8,119 nucleotides of DNA, taken from Geminicoccaceae bacterium (GTDB taxonomy: Bacteria; Pseudomonadota; Alphaproteobacteria; Geminicoccales; Geminicoccaceae). This document shows, in pieces, positions 1 to 7,149 of the stretch. Every line of letters starts with the position of its first letter. The stretch's first letter is position 1. Position numbers and translations under genes: made by a program. The stretch spans positions 1 through 8,119 of the forward strand of contig JAPJRA010000136.1 of NCBI GenBank assembly GCA_030824835.1, read 5' to 3'. The notes beneath the pieces were generated by a model, which did no database searches, had not been told where the DNA came from, and worked only from the letters and a program-made list of their open reading frames with translations.

Positions 1-585
1 GCCCAGGGAGTCGGCGAGGCGCAGCGCCAGCGAGGCGGCGGATCCAGGCGGTGTTGCGATATCCACCGGCTGCAGGATGTTGCGCAGGCTTGCCTGGCCG
101 GTCCTCGCATCGATGAAGCCGGGTGCGCCCCAGGGTAGGAAGAGAGCCGGGATGCCGGCGCGGCGAGCCACGGTCTCGGCGACCGAACCGTGACGCAGCG
201 TCTCTTCGCTGCCGGCGCGGGTCGCCATGACGAGCAGGTCGGCCCGGTTGTCCTCGACGAAACGCAGCACGCCGTCGGCCGGGTTGCGGTCCGGCACGTC
301 GGCCTTCGTCACGCGAACGCCCAGGGTCTGGTAGACCGCGGCCGGCTCGGCGTCGGCCGGCAGCAGCCCCCAGCGGCAGAGGGTGCTGCGGACACCCGGG
401 AACGCGTCCCAGTCGGCATCCTCGCCGGGCTCGAGATGTTCGGCATGGACCAGATAGAAATGGCTGCGCGACGCCACGGCCAGGCGCAGGCCGTGGGCGA
501 ACGCAGGCTCGCCAGCGGCCGTGAAGTCGGTCGGGTGGGCAATATGCGTGAAATCGATGCTGGTCTCAGACGTAATCATGGGCAT
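1..585 (-). CDS. Universal stress protein, tandem UspA domains (3' end outside window)
   Basis: The reading frame is open from an ATG at 585, or the in-frame ATG at 579, to the left edge, so the C-terminus is missing. Numbered from 579, the first UspA domain spans about residues 10-148. It opens with an HPTDF strand (15-19) and ends with GSVAETVARRAGIPALFLPW (131-150), the usual Gly-Ser plus helix plus strand close of Usp nucleotide-binding folds. A second domain starts near 165 with LRNILQPVD, so this is a tandem Usp protein, typically about 280 residues. The glycines expected before GSVAE in ATP-binding Usps are only partly kept (ATRAGSEETLRHGS), so ATP binding is uncertain. An AGGA at 591-594 lies 5 bases from the 585 ATG and 11 from the 579 ATG; the first is slightly favoured. 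It follows the MscS gene by 114 bases on the same strand. The family consists of cytoplasmic stress-survival proteins; the exact role here is unknown. Confidence 0.88.
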   Translation of the reverse strand, partial: MPMITSETSIDFTHIAHPTDFTAAGEPAFAHGLRLAVASRSHFYLVHAEHLEPGEDADWDAFPGVRSTLCRWGLLPADAEPAAVYQTLGVRVTKADVPDRNPADGVLRFVEDNRADLLVMATRAGSEETLRHGSVAETVARRAGIPALFLPWGAPGFIDARTGQASLRNILQPVDIATPPGSAASLALRLADSLG

Positions 586-699
586 TGGGTTCCTGATGAG
601 GCGCAGGACGGATGGCAGAACCTATCGCCACCGCAGCGTCGATGCGAGATCCGAGTTGGCGGACGGGCCGATGCCCGAGAGGTGGCCCCTTGCGCGACG

Positions 700-2652
700 C
701 TAGGCCTTGGCGCCGTTGCCGGATGCCTTCGACGCGCGCTGACGGAACAGCGCCGCCAAACCGGCCCTGCCACCCGGCGATTTGGCCGAAGACGTCTGCG
801 GGACCGGCTGGCTTGCTGGTGGCCGATAGTCGGGCGAGCTCTCGGACGGGAACGGGATCGTCCCCGACATCTCGGCCCGCTCCGCGAAGTCGAAGTCGGG
901 GAATGGCATGCGCTTCTCGTCCCGCCAGCGCTGCACCTCGGCCGTGCTCACCTTGCCACGCTCCATGTTGAGGCCCGAATCGCGGCTGAAATACACGGTC
1001 TGCGACGGGAACGCGAAGCCGGTGCCGGCCTCGGCGACGATGTCGATGATCCGCAGATTCAGATCCTCCTTCACGGCGAGGAACTCGTTCCAATCCGCGG
1101 ACTGCACGAGGGCGAAGATGTCCAGGATGTAGGCTGAGTCACCGAACTCGCCGAAGCGGACCCGGGCCGGATCCGGCAGGACCTTGCTGTGCTGGATCAG
1201 CAGCTTCCTGATCTTGGCGGCGACGAAGCGCAGCTGGTCTGGAGTCGTCTCGTAGCGGAGGCCGATGCTGCACTGAAAGAGGTTCATGTCGCGGCGCGTG
1301 AAGTTGACGATCTGCAATTGCGAGAACTCGGCGTTCGGCACCGTGATCAGGGTCCGGTCGAGGGCGCGGATGCGGGTAGAGCGGAGACCGATTGCCTCCA
1401 CCGTGCCCTTCATGCTGCCGAAGGCGCAGAACTCGCCGACCCTCACCGGCTTGTCGGCAAACAGCACGAAGCCGCCGACGATATTCTCCAGGGTCGGCCG
1501 GATCGCCAGTGCGACCGCCAAGCCGCCGACGCCAAGGCCCGCGATGATCGGCGTGATGCTCAGGCCGAAATTGTCCGCCGCTCGCAGCATGACGACCAGA
1601 GCGCCGCCGATGCTGAGAATGCGAAAGCAGAGCCGGATCAGTGCCGCATCGAGGCTCCCTTTGCCGGACGAGAACCGGCCGGCGACGATATTGCCGATGC
1701 CGCTGACGACGAGGGCAGCGAGCCACGCCAGCAGGACATAGTTCACGGCGTCGAGAGCAACCGCCACGGTGATCCCCGGACGCTCGCGGAACTGCACCAT
1801 CGCTTCGATGAAGTACGCGATGCCGACCAGCGCCACGAACGCGACGGAAACGGCCAGGAGATCGCCGACACGCCAATCCGACCCGATCCTGCGGCAATAT
1901 TTGTCGAGCCTGCGCCCGGAGCGCCAGCCGAGCCACGCGACCACGACCCCGCCCAGCAGGGCCAGCCCGACGGCAAGCCACTTCCAGAGCGGCTGCTTGG
2001 CGAGCAGGTAGAACGCCCAAGGCGGCAGGGCCCAAATCCGCGCGGTGATCCAGTCCGGCATGGGCAGGCCCGGCGCGTCGCGCCAGGTCTCGATCACGTT
2101 TTCAGGCCCGTACAGCACGGGTAGATCCTGGACCAGCGCGTAGAACTCCGGCGCTCGGGCCAGCGTGTCGGCAGTGAACAGGAATTCGCCGGCCCGGTCG
2201 CCGTCGCTCATCTGCGCGATCGTGATCTCCGTGCCGGGGATGGTCCAGCGTTTGATCCCCTGCGCCTTGACGGCCTCGGCGTCCGGGATCGCTTCCGGCG
2301 GGGGCAGGTCGATTCGGCTGAGCGTCTCGTAGAGATAGAGGGCATCCGCGACGCCGACCTCATCGATCAGCGCTTTGCCGATATGGCTGAGATCGATCGT
2401 ATGCAGCGCGTTGCGAGCCTGGCTCCTGGTCACCGACTCGACCTCGCGCAGATGCCACGCGTTGTACGCCTTCTCGGTGTACTCGCGAAAGCCCTCCAGC
2501 GTCGCCCGCGGGCTGGAGGTGTCGACCGGCTGCAACGGGTTCGACCCGTCTGCCGCCGCGTGGGCCGGGCCCCGTTGGCCCATGAGCAGACAGAGTATGA
2601 GCGAGAGCAGCAGGATCCACGGCTGAGATCGTGGACCTCGTATCGACAGCAT
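700..2652 (-). CDS. MscS-family mechanosensitive ion channel with N-terminal periplasmic domain
   Basis: This is a 650-residue inner-membrane channel that should open under membrane tension and release solutes after osmotic downshock. Starting at ATG 2652, residues 1-32 form a good signal peptide: Arg-rich start, WILLLSLILCLL core, AHA cleavage site. About 190 exported residues follow, then roughly five membrane helices (near 221-243, 265-285, 295-322, 340-359, 365-385). The last is the Gly/Ala-rich pore helix AGLGVGGLAVALAI, followed by the MscS beta domain (about 389-452, with ENIVGGFVLFADKPVRVGE and ITVPNAEFS) and the alpha/beta vestibule domain (about 461-557). The tail is Pro/Ser-rich and probably disordered. 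E. coli MscS has only 286 residues and three helices, so this is one of the larger relatives. The start is uncertain: the frame is open to a GTG at 2721, and a TTG at 2667 has AGGGG seven bases upstream, whereas ATG 2652 has no clear Shine-Dalgarno. All three keep the signal peptide. The stop is TAG at 700-702. Confidence 0.92.
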   Translation of the reverse strand: MLSIRGPRSQPWILLLSLILCLLMGQRGPAHAAADGSNPLQPVDTSSPRATLEGFREYTEKAYNAWHLREVESVTRSQARNALHTIDLSHIGKALIDEVGVADALYLYETLSRIDLPPPEAIPDAEAVKAQGIKRWTIPGTEITIAQMSDGDRAGEFLFTADTLARAPEFYALVQDLPVLYGPENVIETWRDAPGLPMPDWITARIWALPPWAFYLLAKQPLWKWLAVGLALLGGVVVAWLGWRSGRRLDKYCRRIGSDWRVGDLLAVSVAFVALVGIAYFIEAMVQFRERPGITVAVALDAVNYVLLAWLAALVVSGIGNIVAGRFSSGKGSLDAALIRLCFRILSIGGALVVMLRAADNFGLSITPIIAGLGVGGLAVALAIRPTLENIVGGFVLFADKPVRVGEFCAFGSMKGTVEAIGLRSTRIRALDRTLITVPNAEFSQLQIVNFTRRDMNLFQCSIGLRYETTPDQLRFVAAKIRKLLIQHSKVLPDPARVRFGEFGDSAYILDIFALVQSADWNEFLAVKEDLNLRIIDIVAEAGTGFAFPSQTVYFSRDSGLNMERGKVSTAEVQRWRDEKRMPFPDFDFAERAEMSGTIPFPSESSPDYRPPASQPVPQTSSAKSPGGRAGLAALFRQRASKASGNGAKA

Positions 2653-2715
2653 ATCCGATGATTTCAAATGTCTGCCCCTGCCATCTTTCAGTTGCCGAGA
2701 ATGGTGGCTGGACAC

Positions 2716-2730
2716 GATCACAGAGTGATC
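2716..2730. repeat. Perfect inverted repeat GATCAC-AGA-GTGATC upstream of mscS-type gene
   Basis: Two perfect 6-base arms are separated by 3 bases, in the 177-base gap between the permease stop and the MscS gene, about 64 bases before the preferred ATG. It overlaps the longest possible GTG start at 2721. Its position and symmetry suit an operator for a dimeric regulator or a leader hairpin. It does not match the CRP or FNR consensus, and no regulator can be named. Confidence 0.4.
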
Positions 2731-2775
2731 TTGAGCGCGCCGGCCCGTGAACTCGACAATTCTTCAGGCGACACT

Positions 2776-2790
2776 ACCGGATCATCCGGT
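2776..2790. repeat. Perfect 15-base palindrome ACCGGATCATCCGGT after the permease gene
   Basis: Two 7-base arms flank one central base. The palindrome starts 40 bases downstream of the permease stop (TAG, 2830-2832) on the transcribed strand. As RNA it could form a 5-base-pair ACCGG/CCGGT stem with a 5-base loop. There is no T-run after it in the direction of transcription, so a classical Rho-independent terminator is unlikely. A binding site for a regulator of the downstream channel gene is an equally good reading. Confidence 0.4.
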
Positions 2791-2829
2791 CAGGTCCAGA
2801 TCTGTCGGCAGCGATGGCCCGCGGAACTG

Positions 2830-4611
2830 CTACCGCGCCGCCAGTGGCCAGAACCACGCGATCAGCGGGGTGCCGAGAAGGAGCACGATGAGCGACAGCG
2901 GCAGGCCGAGGCGCCAGTAGTCCCCGAACCGGTAGCCACCAGGGCCCATCACCAGCGTGTTGCACTGGTGTCCGATGGGGGTGAGGAAGTCGCAGGCGGC
3001 CCCGATCGCCACCGCCATCAGGAACGGGTCGGGATTGAGCCGCAGGTTGGTGGCAAGGCCGGCGGCGATCGGCGCCATCATCAGGACGGTGGCGGCGTTG
3101 TTGAGAAACGGTGTCACAGCCATGGCGACGACCACGATCATCGCCAATGCGCCGAGTGGCGGCAGGCCAGCCGCGACGATCGACAGCCAGCCGGCGATCA
3201 GGTCGGCGCCGCCGGTGCTGCGCACGGCCTCGCTCACCGGGATGAGGGCGCCCAGCAGGATCAGGATCGGCCATTCGATGACCTCGTAGGCCTCGCGCAG
3301 GCTGAGCACGCGCAACAGCAGGAGCACCACCGCAGCGCCGAAGAAGGCGATCGCCACCGGCACCAGCTGGAGCGCCACGGACGCCATCGCGACGGCCAGC
3401 ACCAGCAGCGGCAGGTAGGCATTGCGCCCACGCCCGAGTGACATTCCCCGTGCGGCCAGCGGCAGGCAGCGCAGCTCGCCCAGCGTGTCGGGCAGCGTGT
3501 TCAGATCGCCCTGCAGTGCCACGACGTCGCCTGCGCGGATCCGCATCGAGCGCGGCCGCTGCGTCACCCGCTCACCGCTGCGGCTGAGGGCCACGAGATT
3601 GATCTGGAAACGCGCGCGCAGTCCAAATCCCACGGCCGTGCGGTCCACAAGGGGCGAGTCCGCCGTGACCACCGCTTCCACCACGCCGATCTCGTCCGTC
3701 GCGACGGCATCGGGCGCCACCTCCTCGGTCGCGAGCTCGAGGCCGGCGCGCCCGACCAGTCGCTCCAGAGCCGTCGGTTCGGCCTGCAGGATGAGCACGT
3801 CGCCGGTCATTAGCTTCCAGTAAGGCGCCGGCGCGTAATGGCGAAAGCGCTCGCGGATCACGGCGGTCACCATGACGTCGCCGTCGCTCATGGCCTCGAG
3901 CTCGGAGACGGCCTTGCCGGCGAGCGGCGAGGATTCTGGCAGAATGGCCTCGGTGGCGTAGGCGTCGATGTTGAAGGCGGTGTCGATCGGGGCGCTACCT
4001 TTGCGGCCGGTCGGCAGCAGGCGCCAGCCGAACATCAAGAATGCGATGCCGAGCCCGGCCAGCACCGCGCCCACCGGCATGAAGTCGAACATCCGGAACG
4101 GCTCGCCCAGCATCTCGGCCCGCATCCGGGAGACGATGACGTTGGGCGAGGTGCCAATCAACGTCATCAGGCCGCCGAGCAGCGAGCCGAACGCCATCGG
4201 CATGAGCAGGCTGGAAGGTGAGGTCTTGGTGCGGCGGGCCAGCTGGAACGCAATCGGCATCAGGATCGCCAGCGCGCCCACGTTCTTGACGAAGGCGGAG
4301 AGCAGTGTGACCGCGCCGACCAGCGCTAGGATCTGCCGCTGCTCGGTGATGAGGTAGGGCACCAGCGGCGAGATCAATCGCTCGGCGATGCCGGACCGTG
4401 CTACGGCGGCACTCACCAGGAGCGCGCTGGCGACGATCACGACGATGTCGTCGCCGAACCCGGTGAACGCCTTGTCGGCCGGGACGATGCCCACCACGAT
4501 CGACGCCAGCAACGCCAGCAACGCCACCAGGTCGTAGCGCAGCCGGCCCCAGACGAAGAGGCCCATCATCCCGGCGACGACGGCGAAGGCCATGCCCTGA
4601 TCGAGGGTCAT
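2830..4611 (-). CDS. SLC13/DASS-type anion permease with two central TrkA-C (RCK-C) domains
   Basis: This 593-residue inner-membrane transporter belongs to the ion transporter (IT) superfamily, whose members carry dicarboxylates, sulfate or similar anions, often with Na+. The N-terminal membrane half (about 5-200) carries the hairpin FVKNVGALAILMPIA (107-121) and IGTSPN (152-157). The C-terminal half (about 398-590) repeats this as FLNNAATVLMMAPIA (502-516) and TPIGHQCN (544-551), ending in GPGGYRFGDYWR. Between the halves lie two soluble TrkA-C domains, about 215-290 and 308-380, the second with the typical IRAGDVVALQG turn. Such domains often bind nucleotides or small ligands and gate transport. 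The layout is that of the E. coli YfbS group, so the length is normal. The ATG at 4611 gives a full-length N-terminus, but a perfect inverted repeat (4616-4633) sits where a Shine-Dalgarno should be. It follows the oxidase subunit II gene by 70 bases and could be co-transcribed. The substrate cannot be told from sequence. Confidence 0.9.
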   Translation of the reverse strand: MTLDQGMAFAVVAGMMGLFVWGRLRYDLVALLALLASIVVGIVPADKAFTGFGDDIVVIVASALLVSAAVARSGIAERLISPLVPYLITEQRQILALVGAVTLLSAFVKNVGALAILMPIAFQLARRTKTSPSSLLMPMAFGSLLGGLMTLIGTSPNVIVSRMRAEMLGEPFRMFDFMPVGAVLAGLGIAFLMFGWRLLPTGRKGSAPIDTAFNIDAYATEAILPESSPLAGKAVSELEAMSDGDVMVTAVIRERFRHYAPAPYWKLMTGDVLILQAEPTALERLVGRAGLELATEEVAPDAVATDEIGVVEAVVTADSPLVDRTAVGFGLRARFQINLVALSRSGERVTQRPRSMRIRAGDVVALQGDLNTLPDTLGELRCLPLAARGMSLGRGRNAYLPLLVLAVAMASVALQLVPVAIAFFGAAVVLLLLRVLSLREAYEVIEWPILILLGALIPVSEAVRSTGGADLIAGWLSIVAAGLPPLGALAMIVVVAMAVTPFLNNAATVLMMAPIAAGLATNLRLNPDPFLMAVAIGAACDFLTPIGHQCNTLVMGPGGYRFGDYWRLGLPLSLIVLLLGTPLIAWFWPLAAR

Positions 4612-4615
4612 GCCC

Positions 4616-4633
4616 GGTACGGCCCGCCGTACC
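4616..4633. repeat. Perfect inverted repeat GGTACGGC-CC-GCCGTACC at the permease ribosome-binding region
   Basis: Two perfect 8-base arms with a 2-base centre lie 4 bases upstream of the permease ATG (4611) and 48 bases after the subunit II stop. In RNA this would form a very GC-rich hairpin with a 7-base-pair stem and 4-base loop. It covers the whole usual Shine-Dalgarno window, where no good AGGAGG-like sequence is seen. It may lower translation, act as a protein-binding operator, or help end or stabilise the upstream oxidase transcript. No T-run follows. Confidence 0.55.
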
Positions 4634-4681
4634 CAGCGGCATCTCGCGTGCCGGGCGGCGCTTCAGGGTTCCGCGCGATGG

Positions 4682-5683
4682 CTATCCATATCCTTTGTGC
4701 GTCTTGCCGCGAAACACCCAATAGACGACCACCGTGTAGAGGATGATGACCGGCAGCACGACGATGCCGGCACCCCAGAACAGGAAGGAGAGGGATGCTT
4801 CCGGCGCTGCGGCGTTGCCGACGGTGATCGAGTAGGGGATCATGTAGGGCCAGAACATCACGGCCAGCGTCGCGAAGGCGGCGAGAAAAAAAGCGACGGT
4901 CAGGAAGAATGGCCAGATGTCGTGCTGGCGGCGGTTGGTGCCGAGCACGCCTAGCATGGCGGCGAGACCGACTGCGGGAAATATCAGGCCCCAGAGTCGG
5001 TCGTAGAGGCTGCCGCCGAGCCGGTGGCGGTCGAGCAGGGCAGCGACGAACGCGAGGCCAAGCACCAGCAACACGGCGATGACGAGGCCGGGGATTTTCC
5101 GCCGCGCCCAGTCGCGCAAGGCACCGTCCGACCTCAGCACCAGCCAGCCGGCGCCGAGCAGCGCGTAGCCGAGCACGAGCCCTAGGCCGCACAGTACCGG
5201 TAGCGGGGCCACCCATTCGAACGGGCCGCCGGCATACTGGTGGTCCCGCACCGGGATGCCGCGGATCATCGCCCCGACCGCCGCTCCCTGCACGAAGGCG
5301 GCCACCACCGAGCCCAGGAAGAAGCCGCGGTCCCATAGTGGCCGCTCGCCGCCATGGACGCGGAACTCGAACGCGACGCCGCGAAAGATCAGCCCGATCA
5401 GCAAGAGCAGCACCGGCAGGTAGAAGGCCGGCAGGAAGACCGCGTAGACCACCGGGAAAGCCGCGAACAGCGTTGCCCCGATCACCACCAGCCAGGTCTC
5501 GTTGCCGTCCCAGAAGGGCGCGATGGTGGCCATCATCTGGCGGCGGAGCAACGGATCCCCGGTGGTGCCGAAGAGTATGCCGACGCCGAGGTCGAAACCG
5601 TCCAGAACCACGTAGACGACGATGGCGAAGGCGATCACGCCCGCCCAGAACAGGGCCAGGCTCGTGGGCTCGACGGCGGTCAT
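4682..5683 (-). CDS. cydB: Cytochrome bd-type quinol oxidase subunit II (CioB/CydB-like)
   Basis: This 333-residue polytopic membrane protein (about eight or nine helices) is the second subunit of the bd oxidase encoded just upstream. Family motifs in order: VVLDGFDLGVGIL (25-37), FWDGNETWLVVIGATLFAAFP (57-77), LIFRGVAFEFR (98-108) and FWPYMIPYSITV (277-288). The subunit stabilises the complex and shields the haems; it carries no main haem ligands. At 333 residues it is shorter than E. coli CydB (379) and matches the length usual for CioB of cyanide-insensitive oxidases. The frame continues upstream inside the subunit I gene, but ATG 5683 is clearly the start: GGAGG lies at 5690-5694, six bases away, and the ATG overlaps the preceding stop as ATGA, pointing to translational coupling. 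The stop is TAG at 4682-4684. An A7 run at 4886-4892 (T7 on the coding strand) is unusual for such GC-rich DNA. The symbol cioB would also be acceptable. Confidence 0.95.
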   Translation of the reverse strand: MTAVEPTSLALFWAGVIAFAIVVYVVLDGFDLGVGILFGTTGDPLLRRQMMATIAPFWDGNETWLVVIGATLFAAFPVVYAVFLPAFYLPVLLLLIGLIFRGVAFEFRVHGGERPLWDRGFFLGSVVAAFVQGAAVGAMIRGIPVRDHQYAGGPFEWVAPLPVLCGLGLVLGYALLGAGWLVLRSDGALRDWARRKIPGLVIAVLLVLGLAFVAALLDRHRLGGSLYDRLWGLIFPAVGLAAMLGVLGTNRRQHDIWPFFLTVAFFLAAFATLAVMFWPYMIPYSITVGNAAAPEASLSFLFWGAGIVVLPVIILYTVVVYWVFRGKTHKGYG

Positions 5684-5694
5684 GACGGTCCTCC
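5680..5694 (-). promoter_or_regulatory. ATGA stop/start overlap and strong Shine-Dalgarno of oxidase subunit II
   Basis: On the minus strand GGAGG (5694-5690) is followed six bases later by ATGA (5683-5680), in which the subunit II ATG overlaps the subunit I TGA. This fixes the subunit II start and implies that the two subunits are made from one mRNA by coupled translation, as expected for a 1:1 complex. Confidence 0.85.
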
Positions 5695-7068
5695 GACCGA
5701 GGCCTGTGCCGCCACCGCCAGCGGTCGGACGGGAGTAGCCGCCTCGGGCTCGTCCTCGTTGGCCGGACCGTCGCGCAGCAGCCGGTAGATGTAGCCGATG
5801 CCGAAGGCGTAGATCACCGCGTAGGCCAGGATGTAGATGCTCAGCGAGACCACGACGTCCGTGGTGGCGAGGGACGGGGTCACCGCGTCCTTCGTGCGCA
5901 GCAGGCCGTACACCACCCATGGCTGGCGGCCGACCTCGGCCGTGAACCAGCCGGCCAGGACGGCGACGAACCCGCTGGGGAAGGACAGGAAGGCGGCCCA
6001 CAGGAACCAGCGGGTGGTCTCCAGCCGGCCACGCCAGCGCAGCCAGAGCCCGAACCACGACACCGCGAGCATGATCAGTCCCATGCCCACCATGATGCGG
6101 AAGCCGAAGAACGGGATGACCACCGGCGGCCGGTCCTCGGGTGGGAAGCTGTCGAGGCCGACCTCGCGCGAATCCCAGGTTCCCGAGGCGATGAAGCTGC
6201 CGAGCTTCGGCACCGACAGCGCCAGCAGGTTGCGCTCGCCGGCCTCGTCGGGAATGCCGATCAGCACCTCGGCGGCCGGCTGCTCCGTCGTCCAGCGCGC
6301 CTCGATCGCCGCGAACTTGGCCGGCTGGTGGCGGTGGACATAGTCGCCTGTCAGATGCCCGACATAGAGCTGGATCGGGATCAGCACGGCCACCAGAGCC
6401 AGTCCCCAATGCAGCATCACCATCGGTTCACGACGGTAGTCGCCGCGCAGCCGGTACCAGGCGCCGGTGGCGATCACGCACATGCCGGTAGTGAGGAAAG
6501 CACCCAGCAGCATGTGCGGCCAGCGGACCAGCATGACCGGGCCGGTGGTGATCGCCCACCAGTCGTCCGGCACGATCCTGCCGTCGACGATGGCATGGCC
6601 GACCGGCACCTGCATCCAGCTGTTGTTGGCGAGAATCCAGAACGACGAGGCCATGGTGCCGAGGGCCACCATGCAGCAGGACATGAAGTAGAACCACGGT
6701 GGCACCCGCTCGCGCCCGAGCAGCATCACGCCGAAGAACGTGGCCTCCAGCAGGAACGCTGTGAACCCTTCGTAGCCGAGCAGCGGTCCCTGGATCGAGC
6801 CGGTGCGCTCGGCGAGCACGCTCCAGTTGGTGCCGAACTGGAATGCCATCACGATGCCGCTGACCACGCCCATGCCGAACGACAGCGCGAACACCTTCAT
6901 CCAGAACTCGAACACCCGGCGGTAGAGCTGCTTGCCGGTCGCGAGCCGTGCCCCCTCGAGCGTCGCCAGCCATGCCGCCAGCCCGATGGTGAAGGCCGGG
7001 AAGATGATGTGGAAGCTGATGACGAAGGCAAACTGGATGCGCGACAGCAGAACCGGATCGAGTTCCAT
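5680..7068 (-). CDS. cydA: Cytochrome bd-type quinol oxidase subunit I, short Q-loop (CioA/CydA-like)
   Basis: This 462-residue catalytic subunit takes electrons from quinol and reduces O2 to water at the b558, b595 and d haem sites. From ATG 7068 the expected residues are present: His20 in FHIIFPAF (haem ligand, E. coli His19), Glu100 and Glu108 in GYEGFTAFLLEATFFG (proton path), His185 in RWPHMLLG and Met326 in FRIMVG (b558 ligands), Lys251 and Glu256 in AKFAAIEA (quinol site), and Glu378 with GRQPW in GWFTAEVGRQPW. The stretch from Glu256 to Met326 is 70 residues, against about 136 in E. coli CydA. It therefore has the short Q-loop of CioA-type, cyanide-insensitive enzymes. The Ala/Glu/Pro-rich tail after about 430 is probably unstructured. 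A TTG precedes the ATG directly; AAGG eight bases upstream of the ATG favours 7068. The stop overlaps the subunit II start (ATGA). No cydDC assembly genes lie within the window. Confidence 0.96.
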   Translation of the reverse strand: MELDPVLLSRIQFAFVISFHIIFPAFTIGLAAWLATLEGARLATGKQLYRRVFEFWMKVFALSFGMGVVSGIVMAFQFGTNWSVLAERTGSIQGPLLGYEGFTAFLLEATFFGVMLLGRERVPPWFYFMSCCMVALGTMASSFWILANNSWMQVPVGHAIVDGRIVPDDWWAITTGPVMLVRWPHMLLGAFLTTGMCVIATGAWYRLRGDYRREPMVMLHWGLALVAVLIPIQLYVGHLTGDYVHRHQPAKFAAIEARWTTEQPAAEVLIGIPDEAGERNLLALSVPKLGSFIASGTWDSREVGLDSFPPEDRPPVVIPFFGFRIMVGMGLIMLAVSWFGLWLRWRGRLETTRWFLWAAFLSFPSGFVAVLAGWFTAEVGRQPWVVYGLLRTKDAVTPSLATTDVVVSLSIYILAYAVIYAFGIGYIYRLLRDGPANEDEPEAATPVRPLAVAAQASVGGPS

Positions 7069-7112
7069 CAAGGTCGCCTTCGGTTCGAATGGGGCTCCGC
7101 GGGAAGATGCCG

Positions 7113-7149
7113 GGCGGCCAAGACCGGCTCAGGGTCGGAGCTGGCCGCC
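7113..7149. repeat. 8-base inverted repeat GGCGGCCA / TGGCCGCC between dehydrogenase and oxidase genes
   Basis: The perfect 8-base arms at 7113-7120 and 7142-7149 are 21 bases apart, in the 106-base gap between the dehydrogenase stop and the subunit I start. In the transcript they could form a GC-rich stem with a large loop. No T-run follows, so it is at best a weak or Rho-assisted terminator or an mRNA stabiliser. Its right arm touches the neighbouring repeat at 7148-7163. Confidence 0.35.

Noticed and set aside
664..677. Small hairpin CGGGC-CGAT-GCCCG between the MscS and stress-protein genes
   Set aside because: A 5-base-pair stem with no T-run is expected by chance in DNA this GC-rich.
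190..1137. Long plus-strand open frame (315 residues) opposite the stress-protein and channel genes
   Set aside because: It is antisense to well-supported genes, rich in Arg, His, Gly and Glu with no domain motif, and typical of the chance open frames found opposite GC-rich genes. The same holds for the other plus-strand frames at 1189-2124, 2668-3441, 3838-4221, 6328-7185 and 6932-8035.
2716..2730. Possible FNR or CRP site
   Set aside because: The arms GATCAC/GTGATC with a 3-base centre match neither TTGAT-N4-ATCAA nor TGTGA-N6-TCACA.
2776..2790. Palindrome read as a Rho-independent terminator of the permease gene
   Set aside because: The stem is short and is followed by AGTGTCGCC rather than a T-run, so it is listed only as an inverted repeat.
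4608..5336. Minus-strand 242-residue frame overlapping subunit II and the following gap
   Set aside because: It is an out-of-frame shadow of the oxidase subunit II gene, very rich in Arg, Pro and Ala. Its last 20 or so residues cross the gap but show no membrane helix, so it is not a CydX-like peptide.
5684..6409. Upstream extension of the subunit II frame to 6409
   Set aside because: This part lies inside subunit I in another frame and has no oxidase motifs. The ATG at 5683 with GGAGG and the ATGA overlap is the real start.
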